A stretch of 64,000 nucleotides of DNA, taken from the NCBI GenBank assembly GCA_019685575.1, contig JABFQO010000002.1:1-64000 (forward strand), given 5' to 3'. The notes beneath the pieces are model-generated. The model ran no database searches. It saw only the letters and a program-made list of their open reading frames with translations, and was not told the DNA's origin. This document shows positions 36,110 through 45,207 of this stretch, piece after piece. Every line of letters begins with the position of its first letter. Position 1 is the first letter of the stretch. This stretch comes from Candidatus Bathyarchaeota archaeon A05DMB-4. Its GTDB lineage: Archaea; Thermoproteota; Bathyarchaeia; Bathyarchaeales; SOJC01. The translations under genes and the position numbers were made by a program.

Positions 36110-36619
36110 ATGGCAAAAGAAAAAACGATTGCACTTTTGTACGAGTTAATGAAGAATTCGCGAAGAAGCGACCGTGACCTCTCAAAAATTTTAGGCGTAT
36201 CCCAACCAACCGTTACGCGGATGCAGAAAAACCTAGAAATGAACGATTATATCCTTGAGTACACGATTGTTCCTAATTTAGTTAAATTGGGCTTCGAGAT
36301 TGTTGCCTTCACTTTTATTAATGTTGCCCGAAGCTGTACAGAGCCTAACCTTTCTCCAAAAGAGCTTTCACAAAAAGCCCACAAATGGATTGCACAAAAC
36401 AAGAATATCATTTTTGCTGGTACCGGCGAAGGTATTCGAGGCAAAAACTGTCTAGTAGTTTCTTTGCATCGCGATTTTACTAATTATACCCGTTTCATTT
36501 CAGAGTTTAGGCAACAGTGGGAGAAAAACATTCTCGACGTTGAAAGTTTTATTGTTACTTTGAAGGGAGTAATGCCCAAACAGTTCTCTTTCCGACATGT
36601 AGAAGAAATCCCCGAATAA
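36110..36619 (+). CDS. Lrp/AsnC-like transcriptional regulator
   Basis: A 169-residue protein with an N-terminal helix-turn-helix (LMKNSRRSDRDLSKILGVSQPTVTRMQKNLE) and a C-terminal alpha/beta domain resembling the RAM/AsnC effector domain (IVPNLVKLGFEIVAFTFINVA ... IIFAGTGEGIRGKNCLVVSLH). The effector domain is somewhat longer than typical and the amino-acid contacts cannot be assigned. Proteins of this family often repress their own gene, consistent with the palindrome over its promoter. Confidence 0.8.
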   Translation: MAKEKTIALLYELMKNSRRSDRDLSKILGVSQPTVTRMQKNLEMNDYILEYTIVPNLVKLGFEIVAFTFINVARSCTEPNLSPKELSQKAHKWIAQNKNIIFAGTGEGIRGKNCLVVSLHRDFTNYTRFISEFRQQWEKNILDVESFIVTLKGVMPKQFSFRHVEEIPE

Positions 36620-36648
36620 ACATCGCGAAGTTTGTTGCTTTTCGCTTG

Positions 36649-37263
36649 TCATTTGTACTTTTGATATTCAACGAAAACTCTTTTCAGTTCCTTCACAGGC
36701 TCTTTATGGACATCAACACGCAAAGAAATAAACGGCCGCGGTCCAACCAAGCCTTTCCCAACTACCAAAAGCGCGGCTGAAGTCTTTCCTCTCTTGTCAC
36801 CGCCCTCGTTTTGTCCCGCTTCCAAAGCCGCGAGCAATCGGTCTGCTAATTCGCCTCTTGCGTGTTCAAAGGCTTGCGCCATGGTCTCTATGACTTGTTT
36901 TCCGACAAGCATGTTCCCGGCAATCACGTAGTTTTTTCCAATTATGTGACCTTTCCATGGAATAGTTTGTTTTCCAGTAAACGCCGCGGTGTACCCGTTT
37001 TTGTCTATCATGATGATTTGTCTTGTTTCACGGTCGGTATCCTTTTTAAGCATAACATCAAGCGCTGATTTTGGCGAGAATCCCCTCTTCAGCAATTTCA
37101 AACCGTTCACACCGTACAGAATGTTCGTGTTAGCTTGTGTTGCGATTGCGCCTACGTTTGCTTCTGCGTGAGGAACAACGCTTCCGACAGCAGGCGCTGC
37201 GGTGGCGACAACCACGCCTAAGGTTAATGTTTTTTGGCATCGGGCAACGATGGAAAACGTCAT
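36649..37263 (-). CDS. DUF1028 protein (Ntn-hydrolase-like)
   Basis: A 204-residue DUF1028 protein. The hallmark start MTFSIVARC with GVVVATAAPAVGSVVPHAEANVGAIATQA is present, along with GNMLVGKQVIETMAQAFE and GGDKRGKTSAALLVV. Relatives have an Ntn-hydrolase fold and some occur with transporters or peptidoglycan/amide metabolism, but the activity is unknown. Its start overlaps the stop of the MFS transporter gene by four bases, so it may process a compound that transporter imports. Confidence 0.85.
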   Translation of the reverse strand: MTFSIVARCQKTLTLGVVVATAAPAVGSVVPHAEANVGAIATQANTNILYGVNGLKLLKRGFSPKSALDVMLKKDTDRETRQIIMIDKNGYTAAFTGKQTIPWKGHIIGKNYVIAGNMLVGKQVIETMAQAFEHARGELADRLLAALEAGQNEGGDKRGKTSAALLVVGKGLVGPRPFISLRVDVHKEPVKELKRVFVEYQKYK

Positions 37264-38444
37264 TCCATTGTTCCTTCTTTGTCTTCTCTTTTTTCAGGGA
37301 GTCTAAACGCGAGAACTAACGCTATTAAAGCGAATATCGTTAACACGTAGAAGGCCATGTCCAAACCGTACGTGTCTGCTATGGCCCCAGCGGCTAGTTG
37401 CGAAAGGGAACCGATGCCGAAGGAAGTGAAGAAGAAAATGCCAAAAACCGCACCACGTTGATTTTGCGGCGATAAGAAACCTGTTAGCGAGTTTAATGCG
37501 GGTTGATGCGCGTAGAATGATAAACCATACAACGCGATAAAAAGTAAGATGCCCACGATATAAATTGGTATAAACAAGAGCGAAAGTAAACTTAAACAAA
37601 CACCCGTCGACGTGGCTATCAAGACTTTTTTGGAGCCAACCTTATCCGCGGCTTTTCCTCCGATCCATTGCCCTGGCACACCAGCAGCTAGAATCATCGT
37701 ATAAGCAACAGAAGCCCACATCGGGTCAACAAGCCTATTCTCTTTCAGATACGTGGGAAAAAACAACTCCACACCCTTCATAAAAAGCCCGATCGCCACG
37801 TTAAAAATCAACAATATCCATAGCTCGCGAATCTTCAACGCGTCAAGTATGGTTCCAGCGTTATCGTTTTTGTTCTTGGTCTCGCCAAAACTCTTGACAA
37901 ATAACAATGCAAGCCATATGCACAATACGCCAAAGGCAACGAACGCCCAAGCCCACCCGAAAGCGGCACCGATGAACCAAGCAACAGTAGGAGTTAGCAC
38001 AACGCCTAAGGTGCCGCCTACACCGTGCAGTCCCATAGACTCGGCAGTTCTACCTTTAAACACTTTTGAAATCAGCGAATTCGCCGTTGGGTGATAGAGG
38101 CTCGCCCAGGCAGCCATCAAAACCAGCGCCAAAGCATAAACGTAAATGCTCCTCGTAAAACCAGCAGCAATCATGATGAACGTGGATAAGCCTGCGAAGA
38201 AGAGGCTTAGGGTGATTGTTCTGGCTTCGCCGATTTTATCTCCTAATGGTCCGCCTACGAGCGCTCCGACTCCATAAATCAGAGACGCAACCGTAGCAAC
38301 TGCGCCGATAACTGATTTTGTGATGCCCAAGTCGCTCATTATTAAGCCTAATAAAGGCGGCGCGATGACGAAAAGGGAATGGTTAAGCGAATGCGCTGCT
38401 CCGAGTAATGCAAGTCGAATGTTTCTGTTGGACTGTTGCTGCAA
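37260..38444 (-). CDS. major facilitator superfamily transporter
   Basis: A 394-residue protein with about 12 hydrophobic helices in two halves. The cytoplasmic loop motif between helices 2 and 3 is GGPLGDKIGEARTITL and its counterpart in the second half is GGKAADKVGSKKVLI. The substrate is unknown. It is translationally coupled to the DUF1028 gene, and the pair sits downstream of the Lhr helicase gene with its own leader. Confidence 0.9.
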   Translation of the reverse strand: MQQQSNRNIRLALLGAAHSLNHSLFVIAPPLLGLIMSDLGITKSVIGAVATVASLIYGVGALVGGPLGDKIGEARTITLSLFFAGLSTFIMIAAGFTRSIYVYALALVLMAAWASLYHPTANSLISKVFKGRTAESMGLHGVGGTLGVVLTPTVAWFIGAAFGWAWAFVAFGVLCIWLALLFVKSFGETKNKNDNAGTILDALKIRELWILLIFNVAIGLFMKGVELFFPTYLKENRLVDPMWASVAYTMILAAGVPGQWIGGKAADKVGSKKVLIATSTGVCLSLLSLLFIPIYIVGILLFIALYGLSFYAHQPALNSLTGFLSPQNQRGAVFGIFFFTSFGIGSLSQLAAGAIADTYGLDMAFYVLTIFALIALVLAFRLPEKREDKEGTME

Positions 38445-38494
38445 CGTGTTCCCTCTTTAGAGAAAAAGAAAGATTACTGCTTTTCTAATAAGCC

Positions 38495-41389
38495 TTAGCC
38501 TTGCACGGGTTTTTTCTGGTTTTCCCAGTATGGTTTTGTCCGCAAGTACTGAATCTTTGCCTTAAGCAAGTCCATGTAGAAATCATCTTCATTTGAGTGC
38601 ATTTTTCCAAGAATGCGGAAGGCTGTTTCAGGTCCAACCCCCTTGACTTGGAGGGCGATTAATGCTTTCTTTCCATAACTTAACGTAAGATCGGCGGTGC
38701 GGCGTGCGTAGCTTAAGTGTTCAAGTTCTTCCGACGTAAGTTCTGCTCCTTTTTGGCGTCGTTTAAGAATTTCCATTAGAGTTTTTGGGTTTTGGTCCAA
38801 TCGAACCTGCGCCAGAAGTCCACTACCACATTTCTCGCAAACGGGTTTTTCTGATAATTCTCGAATTCGTTTTTCTTTTGTCCAGTCGCCGCACGAGAGG
38901 CAGAGAAGTGTGGTGATTCTTAGGTTGATGGTCTTTTTCATGCGCTCAATGTTGCTTAGAAGAACCTTTTCTGGCGCCATAAGCTCAGGTGTCTGCAAAA
39001 ACTTTTCCAAAATACCGTAAGCGATGGGTGACGGTTTTTCCAAACAAAGCAACCTGGCGATTTTTATTTTTCCTTCTTTTATTTCGTGCATGATGTGTTT
39101 TACTGTTGAAAGGTCAACTTTTTCCTGCAGCGCCTCTCGTAAAGTTTCTTCGTAAACTGGAGTCTTCTCAAACCTTCTCGCCAATTCTTCTTGTCTTTCT
39201 GGTCCCATAGTTTTTCCACGTGGAAGTGCGCCGAACCTTTCGGCAACAAACTTCATCTTATAACCAAACGGAAAGCGGGCTTTCAAATATTCATTAAATG
39301 CCTTGTCCACTTCTTCGTCGGATAGGCGAAAAAGAACATTAGATATTTTTTCAAGATTTTCACGCGACACTTTGCTGGGCATTTCGACGAGAATTCGGTA
39401 GCCATCGTTCCACCAACCAACAATCAGTTCTTGGTCAGACAAAACCGCGTCAAAAATACTGCCCAAAGTGCGGTTCACGATTTCGCCAAAGCAAGCATGG
39501 ATAACCAAATATTTGTCGAAGCCCTCGATAAGAATGCTCTCATGAGTAGGTAGTGGAACATTCTGTTTCAAGTGCTCGTCTATCTCTTCGATTGCTTTAC
39601 GCATCGCGTTATTGTCTACTGAAAGCTTTTTCGCCAAAATTTCCGTTGTTTTTTCAACGCTTGCTTCTTTTTGTAGAAATTCTGCGATTTCTTTACGAAG
39701 TCGACCCGTTTCCTGTGCGAGATCAAAAGGAACAGGTAGCATTTCGCCGTCCCAGCCAGGAATTGCAGCGTACGGATCTTCAGATGGTATAACATAAACG
39801 GTGCCTGTTTCGTCCTCTATTTGCACGATGCGCCAGATTTTGCCCTTACAAATGAAGTTCAAGCCTATCCTCGCCCTTAAAGCCATGAACTCGTCGCCTA
39901 AAGTGCCAATGGAACGGTCGGAAAGCACGTCGATTATTGGGTATCGCTTTTCGTCTGGAATCATTGACAGGTTTTCGTAATAGTACGTTCGAGTTTTTCG
40001 TGTTTTCCGCAAAGTGTCTCCTTCTATCTCCAATTCTCCAAGTATATCTAGGTAATTTGCCACGTCTAAAAGTTTGGCTTTTGAGAGGTTTTGGTAGGGG
40101 TAGGCGCGCTGGACTATTTGGAGAACTTGGTCTACTGTGGCTTTGCGTTTGTCCATGAGAATGCCCGCTATTTGATGTGCTAAAACATCGAGTGCGCCCT
40201 TGTGAATTTGAATCGGCTCCAATAGACTCTTGTAAGCTCTTTTTACTGCAGCAATAGACTCTAAAATGTCGTCAAAAAAAGCCGTAATTATGATGCCCTT
40301 CGACACTAAACCAAGCCTATGTCCGCTTCTTCCAACCCGCTGAATAAGATTGCAAACTTGCCTTGGCGAAAGATATTGCACCACCAAATCTACCGTTCCA
40401 ATATCGATGCCAAGTTCCAAGGTACTAGTGCAAACTATGCCCTTTAAACGTCCAGCCTTAAACTCGTCTTCAATGAAGGCTCTTTCCTCTTTTGAAAGCG
40501 AGCCGTGATGCACCGCAATGTCAGTGGTTAATTGGTTTAATTTGCTTCCCAGAATCTCAGCGTTTGTTCGACTGTTCACGAAAATAAGCGTCGATTCGTG
40601 ACTTTTCACCAAGTCCAAAATGTACCTAACTCTCGCTGCTGCTTCAGGGGCAGTTCGCCATTTCCCAGCAAGGTCATAATCTGCGTCTTCAGGAACAGGA
40701 AACACGACATTATAATGAAAACTTTTTGGCAACGGAACTACAACAACTTTTATTGGTCGATTAGTGCCCGCGATAAATTGTGCCATTTCGTCGGTTTTCC
40801 CAACTGTGGCGGATAAGCCGATTCTTTGAAACTCTTTCCCAGTGATTTCAAAAAGCCTTTCCAACGCAATCGTTAGTTGAGTGCCCCGTTTGTCTTCGGC
40901 TAACTGGTGAACTTCATCAATAATAACGTAACGCACATTGCTCAAATGTTCTCGCATACGGCTACCCGGCAAAATAGCTTGCAACGTTTCTGGCGTGGTC
41001 ACCAGCATGTTGGGAGGGCGAAGCGCTTGTCGTCTTCGTATCTTTATCTCCGTATCACCGTGTCGAACTTCTATGGACATACTCAAATGTTCTGCCCAAG
41101 AAGAAAGTCGTCGAACCAAGTCACGGTTGAGTGCACGAAGCGGCGTCACATAAACAATCGCTATGCCTTTCTTTTCTTTTTGTTGAAGAAAACTCGAAAA
41201 AACTGGCAAAAATACAGCCTCTGTCTTTCCACTACCAGTGGGCGCAACCAAAAGAACATTCTCTCCAGCCAAAATCAGCGGAATCGCCTTAACCTGAGGA
41301 GCCGTAGGTTCAGAAAACCCAAATTCACTTAACGTCTTTTGCAAAGGCTTAGCAAGCAATTCAAACACGCTAGATGCGCTTGTGCCCAT
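38495..41389 (-). CDS. lhr: Lhr-type superfamily 2 helicase
   Basis: A large ATP-dependent helicase of 964 residues. The DEAD-like core contains the Q-motif region GFSEPTAPQVKAIPLIL, motif I APTGSGKTE, motif II DEVHQL, motif III SATVG, motif V TSTLELGIDIG and motif VI QRVGRSGHR. The long C-terminal part includes the Lhr winged-helix/beta-barrel region, a zinc ribbon (CLSCGDW...CEKCGSG) and a helix-hairpin-helix (ALQVKGVGPETAFRIL). Lhr proteins unwind 3'-tailed duplexes and RNA:DNA hybrids in repair or RNA metabolism. The zinc ribbon and hairpin mark an archaeal subgroup. Confidence 0.92.
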   Translation of the reverse strand: MGTSASSVFELLAKPLQKTLSEFGFSEPTAPQVKAIPLILAGENVLLVAPTGSGKTEAVFLPVFSSFLQQKEKKGIAIVYVTPLRALNRDLVRRLSSWAEHLSMSIEVRHGDTEIKIRRRQALRPPNMLVTTPETLQAILPGSRMREHLSNVRYVIIDEVHQLAEDKRGTQLTIALERLFEITGKEFQRIGLSATVGKTDEMAQFIAGTNRPIKVVVVPLPKSFHYNVVFPVPEDADYDLAGKWRTAPEAAARVRYILDLVKSHESTLIFVNSRTNAEILGSKLNQLTTDIAVHHGSLSKEERAFIEDEFKAGRLKGIVCTSTLELGIDIGTVDLVVQYLSPRQVCNLIQRVGRSGHRLGLVSKGIIITAFFDDILESIAAVKRAYKSLLEPIQIHKGALDVLAHQIAGILMDKRKATVDQVLQIVQRAYPYQNLSKAKLLDVANYLDILGELEIEGDTLRKTRKTRTYYYENLSMIPDEKRYPIIDVLSDRSIGTLGDEFMALRARIGLNFICKGKIWRIVQIEDETGTVYVIPSEDPYAAIPGWDGEMLPVPFDLAQETGRLRKEIAEFLQKEASVEKTTEILAKKLSVDNNAMRKAIEEIDEHLKQNVPLPTHESILIEGFDKYLVIHACFGEIVNRTLGSIFDAVLSDQELIVGWWNDGYRILVEMPSKVSRENLEKISNVLFRLSDEEVDKAFNEYLKARFPFGYKMKFVAERFGALPRGKTMGPERQEELARRFEKTPVYEETLREALQEKVDLSTVKHIMHEIKEGKIKIARLLCLEKPSPIAYGILEKFLQTPELMAPEKVLLSNIERMKKTINLRITTLLCLSCGDWTKEKRIRELSEKPVCEKCGSGLLAQVRLDQNPKTLMEILKRRQKGAELTSEELEHLSYARRTADLTLSYGKKALIALQVKGVGPETAFRILGKMHSNEDDFYMDLLKAKIQYLRTKPYWENQKKPVQG

Positions 41390-41437
41390 TAACCGTTGTC
41401 GCCTACTTAGTCATGTGCATGCTCGTTGATAATTCTT

Positions 41438-42259
41438 TCACTCATCAAAATCATTAACCGGTAAAGAAAAAATTGTAGGATTTACATGTTTCTGCTCTTT
41501 CCAGGCGACCGAAATCTTTTCTTTAAAACCGTGTGCTTTTAAGAATTCGTTTAATACTTGTCTAGTTGGCGCCTTTCTCGAAGAAAATACTACCTCACAA
41601 TCAGGGTTGGTCCAAATCGTTATCCCCCTTGATTTGCCATGATGAATGAAAATCAAACGACTTTCAGTTTTATTCTTTCTCAACAGAAGCATGCTTACCG
41701 TGTTGCCTTTTTGATCCTTTAACGTGGTTGAAACAGAATCCGCCGCCGTGGCGACGTCCATTTTGTTTTTCATCATCTCTTCAAAGAAATGGGGGAGAAC
41801 TTCAGAATCGATTAGTGTTCCAGTTTTCACGGATTCAAGTTTATGTCTCAACCGAAGCGCCGTCAGAATTTCTTTGTAATTTTCCATGAATCCATTGTGA
41901 ACCGAGATAACTTTCAAGTCTTCACTACACGCTGCAATATATGGTTGTGTGCATTCTTTAAAAGCGATTGTATTTTGAAAAATGGGGCTGGCCCATCTTA
42001 CGTGACTTATGAGTAGTTTTGTCCGTGGCTTTTTTCCCAAAATTCTTTCAGCAAGCATTCTTGCGGGGGAGCCGTTTGTTTTTCCAACTTTTACAAAAAC
42101 TTCTCGTTCATCAGAATCTACAAAATACGCTCCTGCGCCATGCCCGCCCACTGGATATTTTTCAACCGAATATTGATGTGCTTCCAGAAGCATAAGCACT
42201 TTCATGGCAAGCGATACTTCCAAGGGCTTCGAAAGCACAAATCCAAATATGCCACACAT
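41438..42259 (-). CDS. stand-alone class II glutamine amidotransferase domain
   Basis: The protein starts MCGIFGFV, with Cys2 as the nucleophile after Met removal. HVRWASP, CTQPYIAACSEDLKVISVHNGFMENY and SEVLPHFFEEM follow the GATase type 2 pattern that releases ammonia from glutamine. It has 273 residues and no synthase domain, unlike GlmS, PurF or AsnB. The acceptor enzyme is not evident nearby. A role as amidotransferase subunit of a glutamate synthase-like or sugar-amidating enzyme is possible. Confidence 0.85.
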   Translation of the reverse strand: MCGIFGFVLSKPLEVSLAMKVLMLLEAHQYSVEKYPVGGHGAGAYFVDSDEREVFVKVGKTNGSPARMLAERILGKKPRTKLLISHVRWASPIFQNTIAFKECTQPYIAACSEDLKVISVHNGFMENYKEILTALRLRHKLESVKTGTLIDSEVLPHFFEEMMKNKMDVATAADSVSTTLKDQKGNTVSMLLLRKNKTESRLIFIHHGKSRGITIWTNPDCEVVFSSRKAPTRQVLNEFLKAHGFKEKISVAWKEQKHVNPTIFSLPVNDFDE

Positions 42260-42398
42260 TTCAAGTCAATACGCCAATTCTGTCGACAAGCTATTCAAGT
42301 TTGTGTTGGATTCGTTTGCGGTTTTAACCATAAAAAACTGTAAATATAGAGCATTAGAAGTAATGGATGATAAAGAAGCAGAGGACGTGAGTGATCGT

Positions 42399-42641
42399 TT
42401 ATTTTTCTTGATTCGTTGCGCCACTTATGTAAGCCCAAGCCATCACTAAACCAATCGTAAGAAGCGCACCTGCAAATCCCGAGAGTATCCAGTCAAGACC
42501 GACTGTTGGAAAGTTCGCCAAGATCCAAGGAATGATGTTTTGATACGTAGCTTTTGCAATGATGCCAGCCATGAATCCTAAGAGCGCAAACATGGCAAAG
42601 ATTTTGAATCTTTCTCCCAATTTTTTCACCTTGGCTTTCAT
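42399..42641 (-). CDS. small membrane protein, 80 aa
   Basis: A basic N-terminus (MKAKVKKLGERFK) precedes two hydrophobic segments at about 13-31 and 52-72, separated by NIIPWILANFPTVGLDW. It is not a recognised family. It is divergent from the cdv operon across about 200 bases; whether it is linked to cell division is unknown. Confidence 0.5.
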   Translation of the reverse strand: MKAKVKKLGERFKIFAMFALLGFMAGIIAKATYQNIIPWILANFPTVGLDWILSGFAGALLTIGLVMAWAYISGATNQEK

Positions 42642-42764
42642 ATTCTATTTTCATTCCTTTTTAGGCTAACTTACATAATTTTGTCTATAATGACAAATTC
42701 GTCACGCTTCTCTTTCAATAAGAAGTTTAAAGCCTAAATCACAGCCAAATAGACGTTATATTGT

Positions 42765-42778
42765 CACATATATATGTG
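42765..42778. promoter_or_regulatory. 14-bp palindrome upstream of the cdv promoter
   Basis: CACATATATATGTG is perfectly self-complementary and lies about 16 bases before the TTATAAAT box at 42794-42801. Its position upstream of TATA/BRE fits a regulator site. It could alternatively be an AT-rich element without function. Confidence 0.4.
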
Positions 42779-42793
42779 CGTATTTTGATCATG

Positions 42794-42801
42794 TTATAAA
42801 T
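42794..42801 (+). promoter_or_regulatory. TATA box of the cdv operon
   Basis: TTATAAAT lies about 50 bases before the TTG start at 42850, predicting transcription from near 42823 and a leader that contains the GGAGGT ribosome-binding site. Confidence 0.55.
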
Positions 42802-42849
42802 GTAATAATACAGTTTTAACGTCCCCTTTATGCTTTGGAGGTATTCAAC

Positions 42850-43509
42850 TTGTCAGAAAGATTTGCTAAACGTTGGGAATCCAGGGAAGAGCAACAACCC
42901 TTCACCACACGTGTCAAAGAAGCAGTGAGTCCACCCGGACCGTTGAAGCCACGACTGGATGCAGCAATTAGGCGCATTGAACTGCAGACACAAAGACTTG
43001 ATCAAGCAACCGAACGCTTTTCGCAGCGAGACAAAGCAATCTTCGCGAGGATCGTTGATGCTTACACGAAACACGACATGGCACGCGCAAATGTTTTCGC
43101 CAATGAACTCGCAGAAATAAGAAAAATGGAAAAAATGATAATGCATGCACGGTTGGCGCTAGAACAAATAGTGCTAAGGTTGAGAACAGTTTCAGAACTC
43201 GGTGACGTCGTAACGACGCTTGCACCGGCGGTTGGAGTGCTCCGCACAGTGCGAAACGGTATGGCTTCAGTTTTCCCGGAAGCAGAAAGAGAACTGGGCC
43301 AAATCGGAAACCTGTTAAGCGGTATCATCATCGACGCAGGACAAAGCACAGGCTTGACGATAAACTTCGACGCGGCAAACGAAGATGCACAAAAAATTCT
43401 CGCAGAAGCAGGATCCGTGGCCGAACAGAGAATCAAGGACAAATTCCCAGAGCTGCCCGCAGGGATGCCAACAGTAGGCGAAACTACGCCGTCGACGACG
43501 ACTTCGTAA
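42850..43509 (+). CDS. ESCRT-III family protein (CdvB paralogue)
   Basis: A 219-residue ESCRT-III (Snf7-like) subunit that would polymerise on membrane during division. The helical core is clear: RLDAAIRRIELQTQRLDQATERFSQRDKAIFARIVDAY, then MARANVFANELAEIRKMEKMIMHARLALEQIVLRL. It lacks the C-terminal winged helix of CdvB. The tail has KFPELPAGMP, a possible MIT-interacting motif. I chose TTG at 42850 because GGAGGT lies seven bases upstream; a TTG five codons earlier overlaps that site. It is the first gene of the cdv operon. Confidence 0.9.
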   Translation: MSERFAKRWESREEQQPFTTRVKEAVSPPGPLKPRLDAAIRRIELQTQRLDQATERFSQRDKAIFARIVDAYTKHDMARANVFANELAEIRKMEKMIMHARLALEQIVLRLRTVSELGDVVTTLAPAVGVLRTVRNGMASVFPEAERELGQIGNLLSGIIIDAGQSTGLTINFDAANEDAQKILAEAGSVAEQRIKDKFPELPAGMPTVGETTPSTTTS

Positions 43510-43531
43510 ATAAAACAGAAGGGAGAGCATT

Positions 43532-44275
43532 ATGACTTATCCAACATCCCCACTTTTTGAATCTCTCAGCAAACCAATAAAAGACGCGTACGGCCGCACT
43601 ATAGGCACAGTCGCTTCCTTCGTTGTCAGCCCGAACGATGTTATTACTGAACTCTTCGTGGAACACGGCGACAAAGAAATTTTCCGCTATACCAGTGATC
43701 AAATAAAACTCGATGAAAACGGCGTCACATTGCTTTCTCCGACAAAACTGAAGGTCGAATCGCTATGCAACGAGATACCGTTGATTTGGCGAAAAAATCA
43801 AGCTCTAAACGTGCTTGTCGAAAAGAAGAAAATAACCCCTGAGATGGCGGACGAACTTCACGTGGTCTTTGAGACCGCTTTAAATCAACTCAAAACTGAC
43901 GCAAAGGTAGTGAGCGAAGACATAGACAAGCAAATAGCAGCATGCTCCAAACGAATCATAGATCTAGGCATTGCGCTTGTCAACTTGGAAATCGAACACG
44001 AAATCGGCCAAGTCAGCGAAAGCACGTACGAAGCAGCCTTTAGCTTAATACAAGAAAACAGAAAATGCCTAAGTGCCGAGAAAGAAGATTTAGAAGCAAT
44101 GAAGAATAAACTTTCAAACATACTTCTCGGCGAAAACCTTGCCCCAGTCGCTTTGCCACCAGTTCCTGAAGAACAGAACGTGCCAGAGGAGGCAGAAGCA
44201 GCCTCTTCACCTCTTCCCGAACCCCCTGTTGTAGTGTATGTAAAGAATGTGAATACGCAATCAGACTCTGAGTAA
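43532..44275 (+). CDS. cdvA: cell division protein CdvA
   Basis: CdvA is the archaeal protein that binds membrane/DNA and recruits CdvB to mid-cell. The 247-residue protein has an N-terminal PRC-barrel-like domain (PIKDAYGRTIGTVASFVVSPNDVITELFVEHG) and a long coiled coil at about 90-195. The Pro/Glu-rich tail ends with PPVVVYVKNVNTQSDSE. In Sulfolobus the CdvA C-terminus binds the winged helix of CdvB; the hydrophobic VVVYVKNV strand may do so here (inference). A good GGGAGAG site precedes the ATG. It lies between two ESCRT-III genes. Confidence 0.9.
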   Translation: MTYPTSPLFESLSKPIKDAYGRTIGTVASFVVSPNDVITELFVEHGDKEIFRYTSDQIKLDENGVTLLSPTKLKVESLCNEIPLIWRKNQALNVLVEKKKITPEMADELHVVFETALNQLKTDAKVVSEDIDKQIAACSKRIIDLGIALVNLEIEHEIGQVSESTYEAAFSLIQENRKCLSAEKEDLEAMKNKLSNILLGENLAPVALPPVPEEQNVPEEAEAASSPLPEPPVVVYVKNVNTQSDSE

Positions 44276-44295
44276 CCAAAAACTGGCGGGTGGAA

Positions 44296-45207
44296 ATGAA
44301 AATCGCTGGCAAAATCACTGATTTCTTCGGTTTGCACAGTGAAGAGCCTCAAATCGGCGATGTCATAAGCAACTCGATATACAAACTCAAAATTCAACAT
44401 GCAAAACTTAACCAAGTGACGGTACGATTGCAGGAAAGAGACAAGTATCTTTTCCGGGCATGCGCACTCGCGGTACAGAATAACGCCCGAGAAAGAGCAG
44501 TTATATACGCCACTGAACTTGCCGAAGTGAGAAAACTTCAAAACCTTCTTTCACAAACCCAGATTGCAATCGAACGCATTATCCTAAGGCTTGAGACCAT
44601 CAAAGAACTAAGCAACATCATGATCGACTTGAAACCCGCTCTTGGAATTCTCAAAAACGTCACTCAAAGCCTCGTCCAAGTCATGCCCGATGTCGCTTCA
44701 GAGCTAAACAACATCAACGAAAGCATCTCAGAAACACTCGCCGTAACCAGCGCTCGCTCTACCGAACCGCCAATCTTACCCCTCAACGTGAAAACACCCG
44801 CCGGAGAAGAAATTCTCAACGAAGTCTCAGCAGTCTTGGAAGAAAAACTGGCTGAAAAATTCCCCGAACCGCCCGCCACCATCACCGTACAGGAGAAAAC
44901 TTTAGCTCAACCGGTTGAAGGCGTAAAAGAAATGATAGCTCTTGCCGCCTGCTACTCTGAATCTGGCGAAAGCACAGAAGAAAACCCTTCCCAAACCCTT
45001 TTTTCTTATAAAGAATTGAAAAGTGTCCAAGTTACAATCCAAAAAGCTCCTTCTCACGAAGAGAGTGTTTTGGAATATTTGAAAAATAATCCTGGCTATC
45101 TCGACATAATGGAATGTGCGAATAAATTGCAGATTGCGCCAGGCGATGTCGAGAAAGCTTTGGAAAAGTTAGGCGCAGAAGGAAAGATAGAGATTAAAAC
45201 TTCGTGA
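44296..45207 (+). CDS. cdvB: ESCRT-III protein CdvB with C-terminal winged helix
   Basis: About 303 residues. The ESCRT-III core (NSIYKLKIQHAKLNQVTVRLQERDKYLFRACALAV...YATELAEVRKLQNLLSQTQIAIERIILRL) is homologous to the first gene of the operon. A Pro-rich linker contains KFPEPPATI, and a C-terminal winged helix follows (SVLEYLKNNPGYLDIMECANKLQIAPGDVEKALEKLGAEGKIEI), the CdvA-binding module of true CdvB. A GTG two codons upstream is an alternative start. Its stop overlaps the cdvC start. Confidence 0.92.
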   Translation: MKIAGKITDFFGLHSEEPQIGDVISNSIYKLKIQHAKLNQVTVRLQERDKYLFRACALAVQNNARERAVIYATELAEVRKLQNLLSQTQIAIERIILRLETIKELSNIMIDLKPALGILKNVTQSLVQVMPDVASELNNINESISETLAVTSARSTEPPILPLNVKTPAGEEILNEVSAVLEEKLAEKFPEPPATITVQEKTLAQPVEGVKEMIALAACYSESGESTEENPSQTLFSYKELKSVQVTIQKAPSHEESVLEYLKNNPGYLDIMECANKLQIAPGDVEKALEKLGAEGKIEIKTS

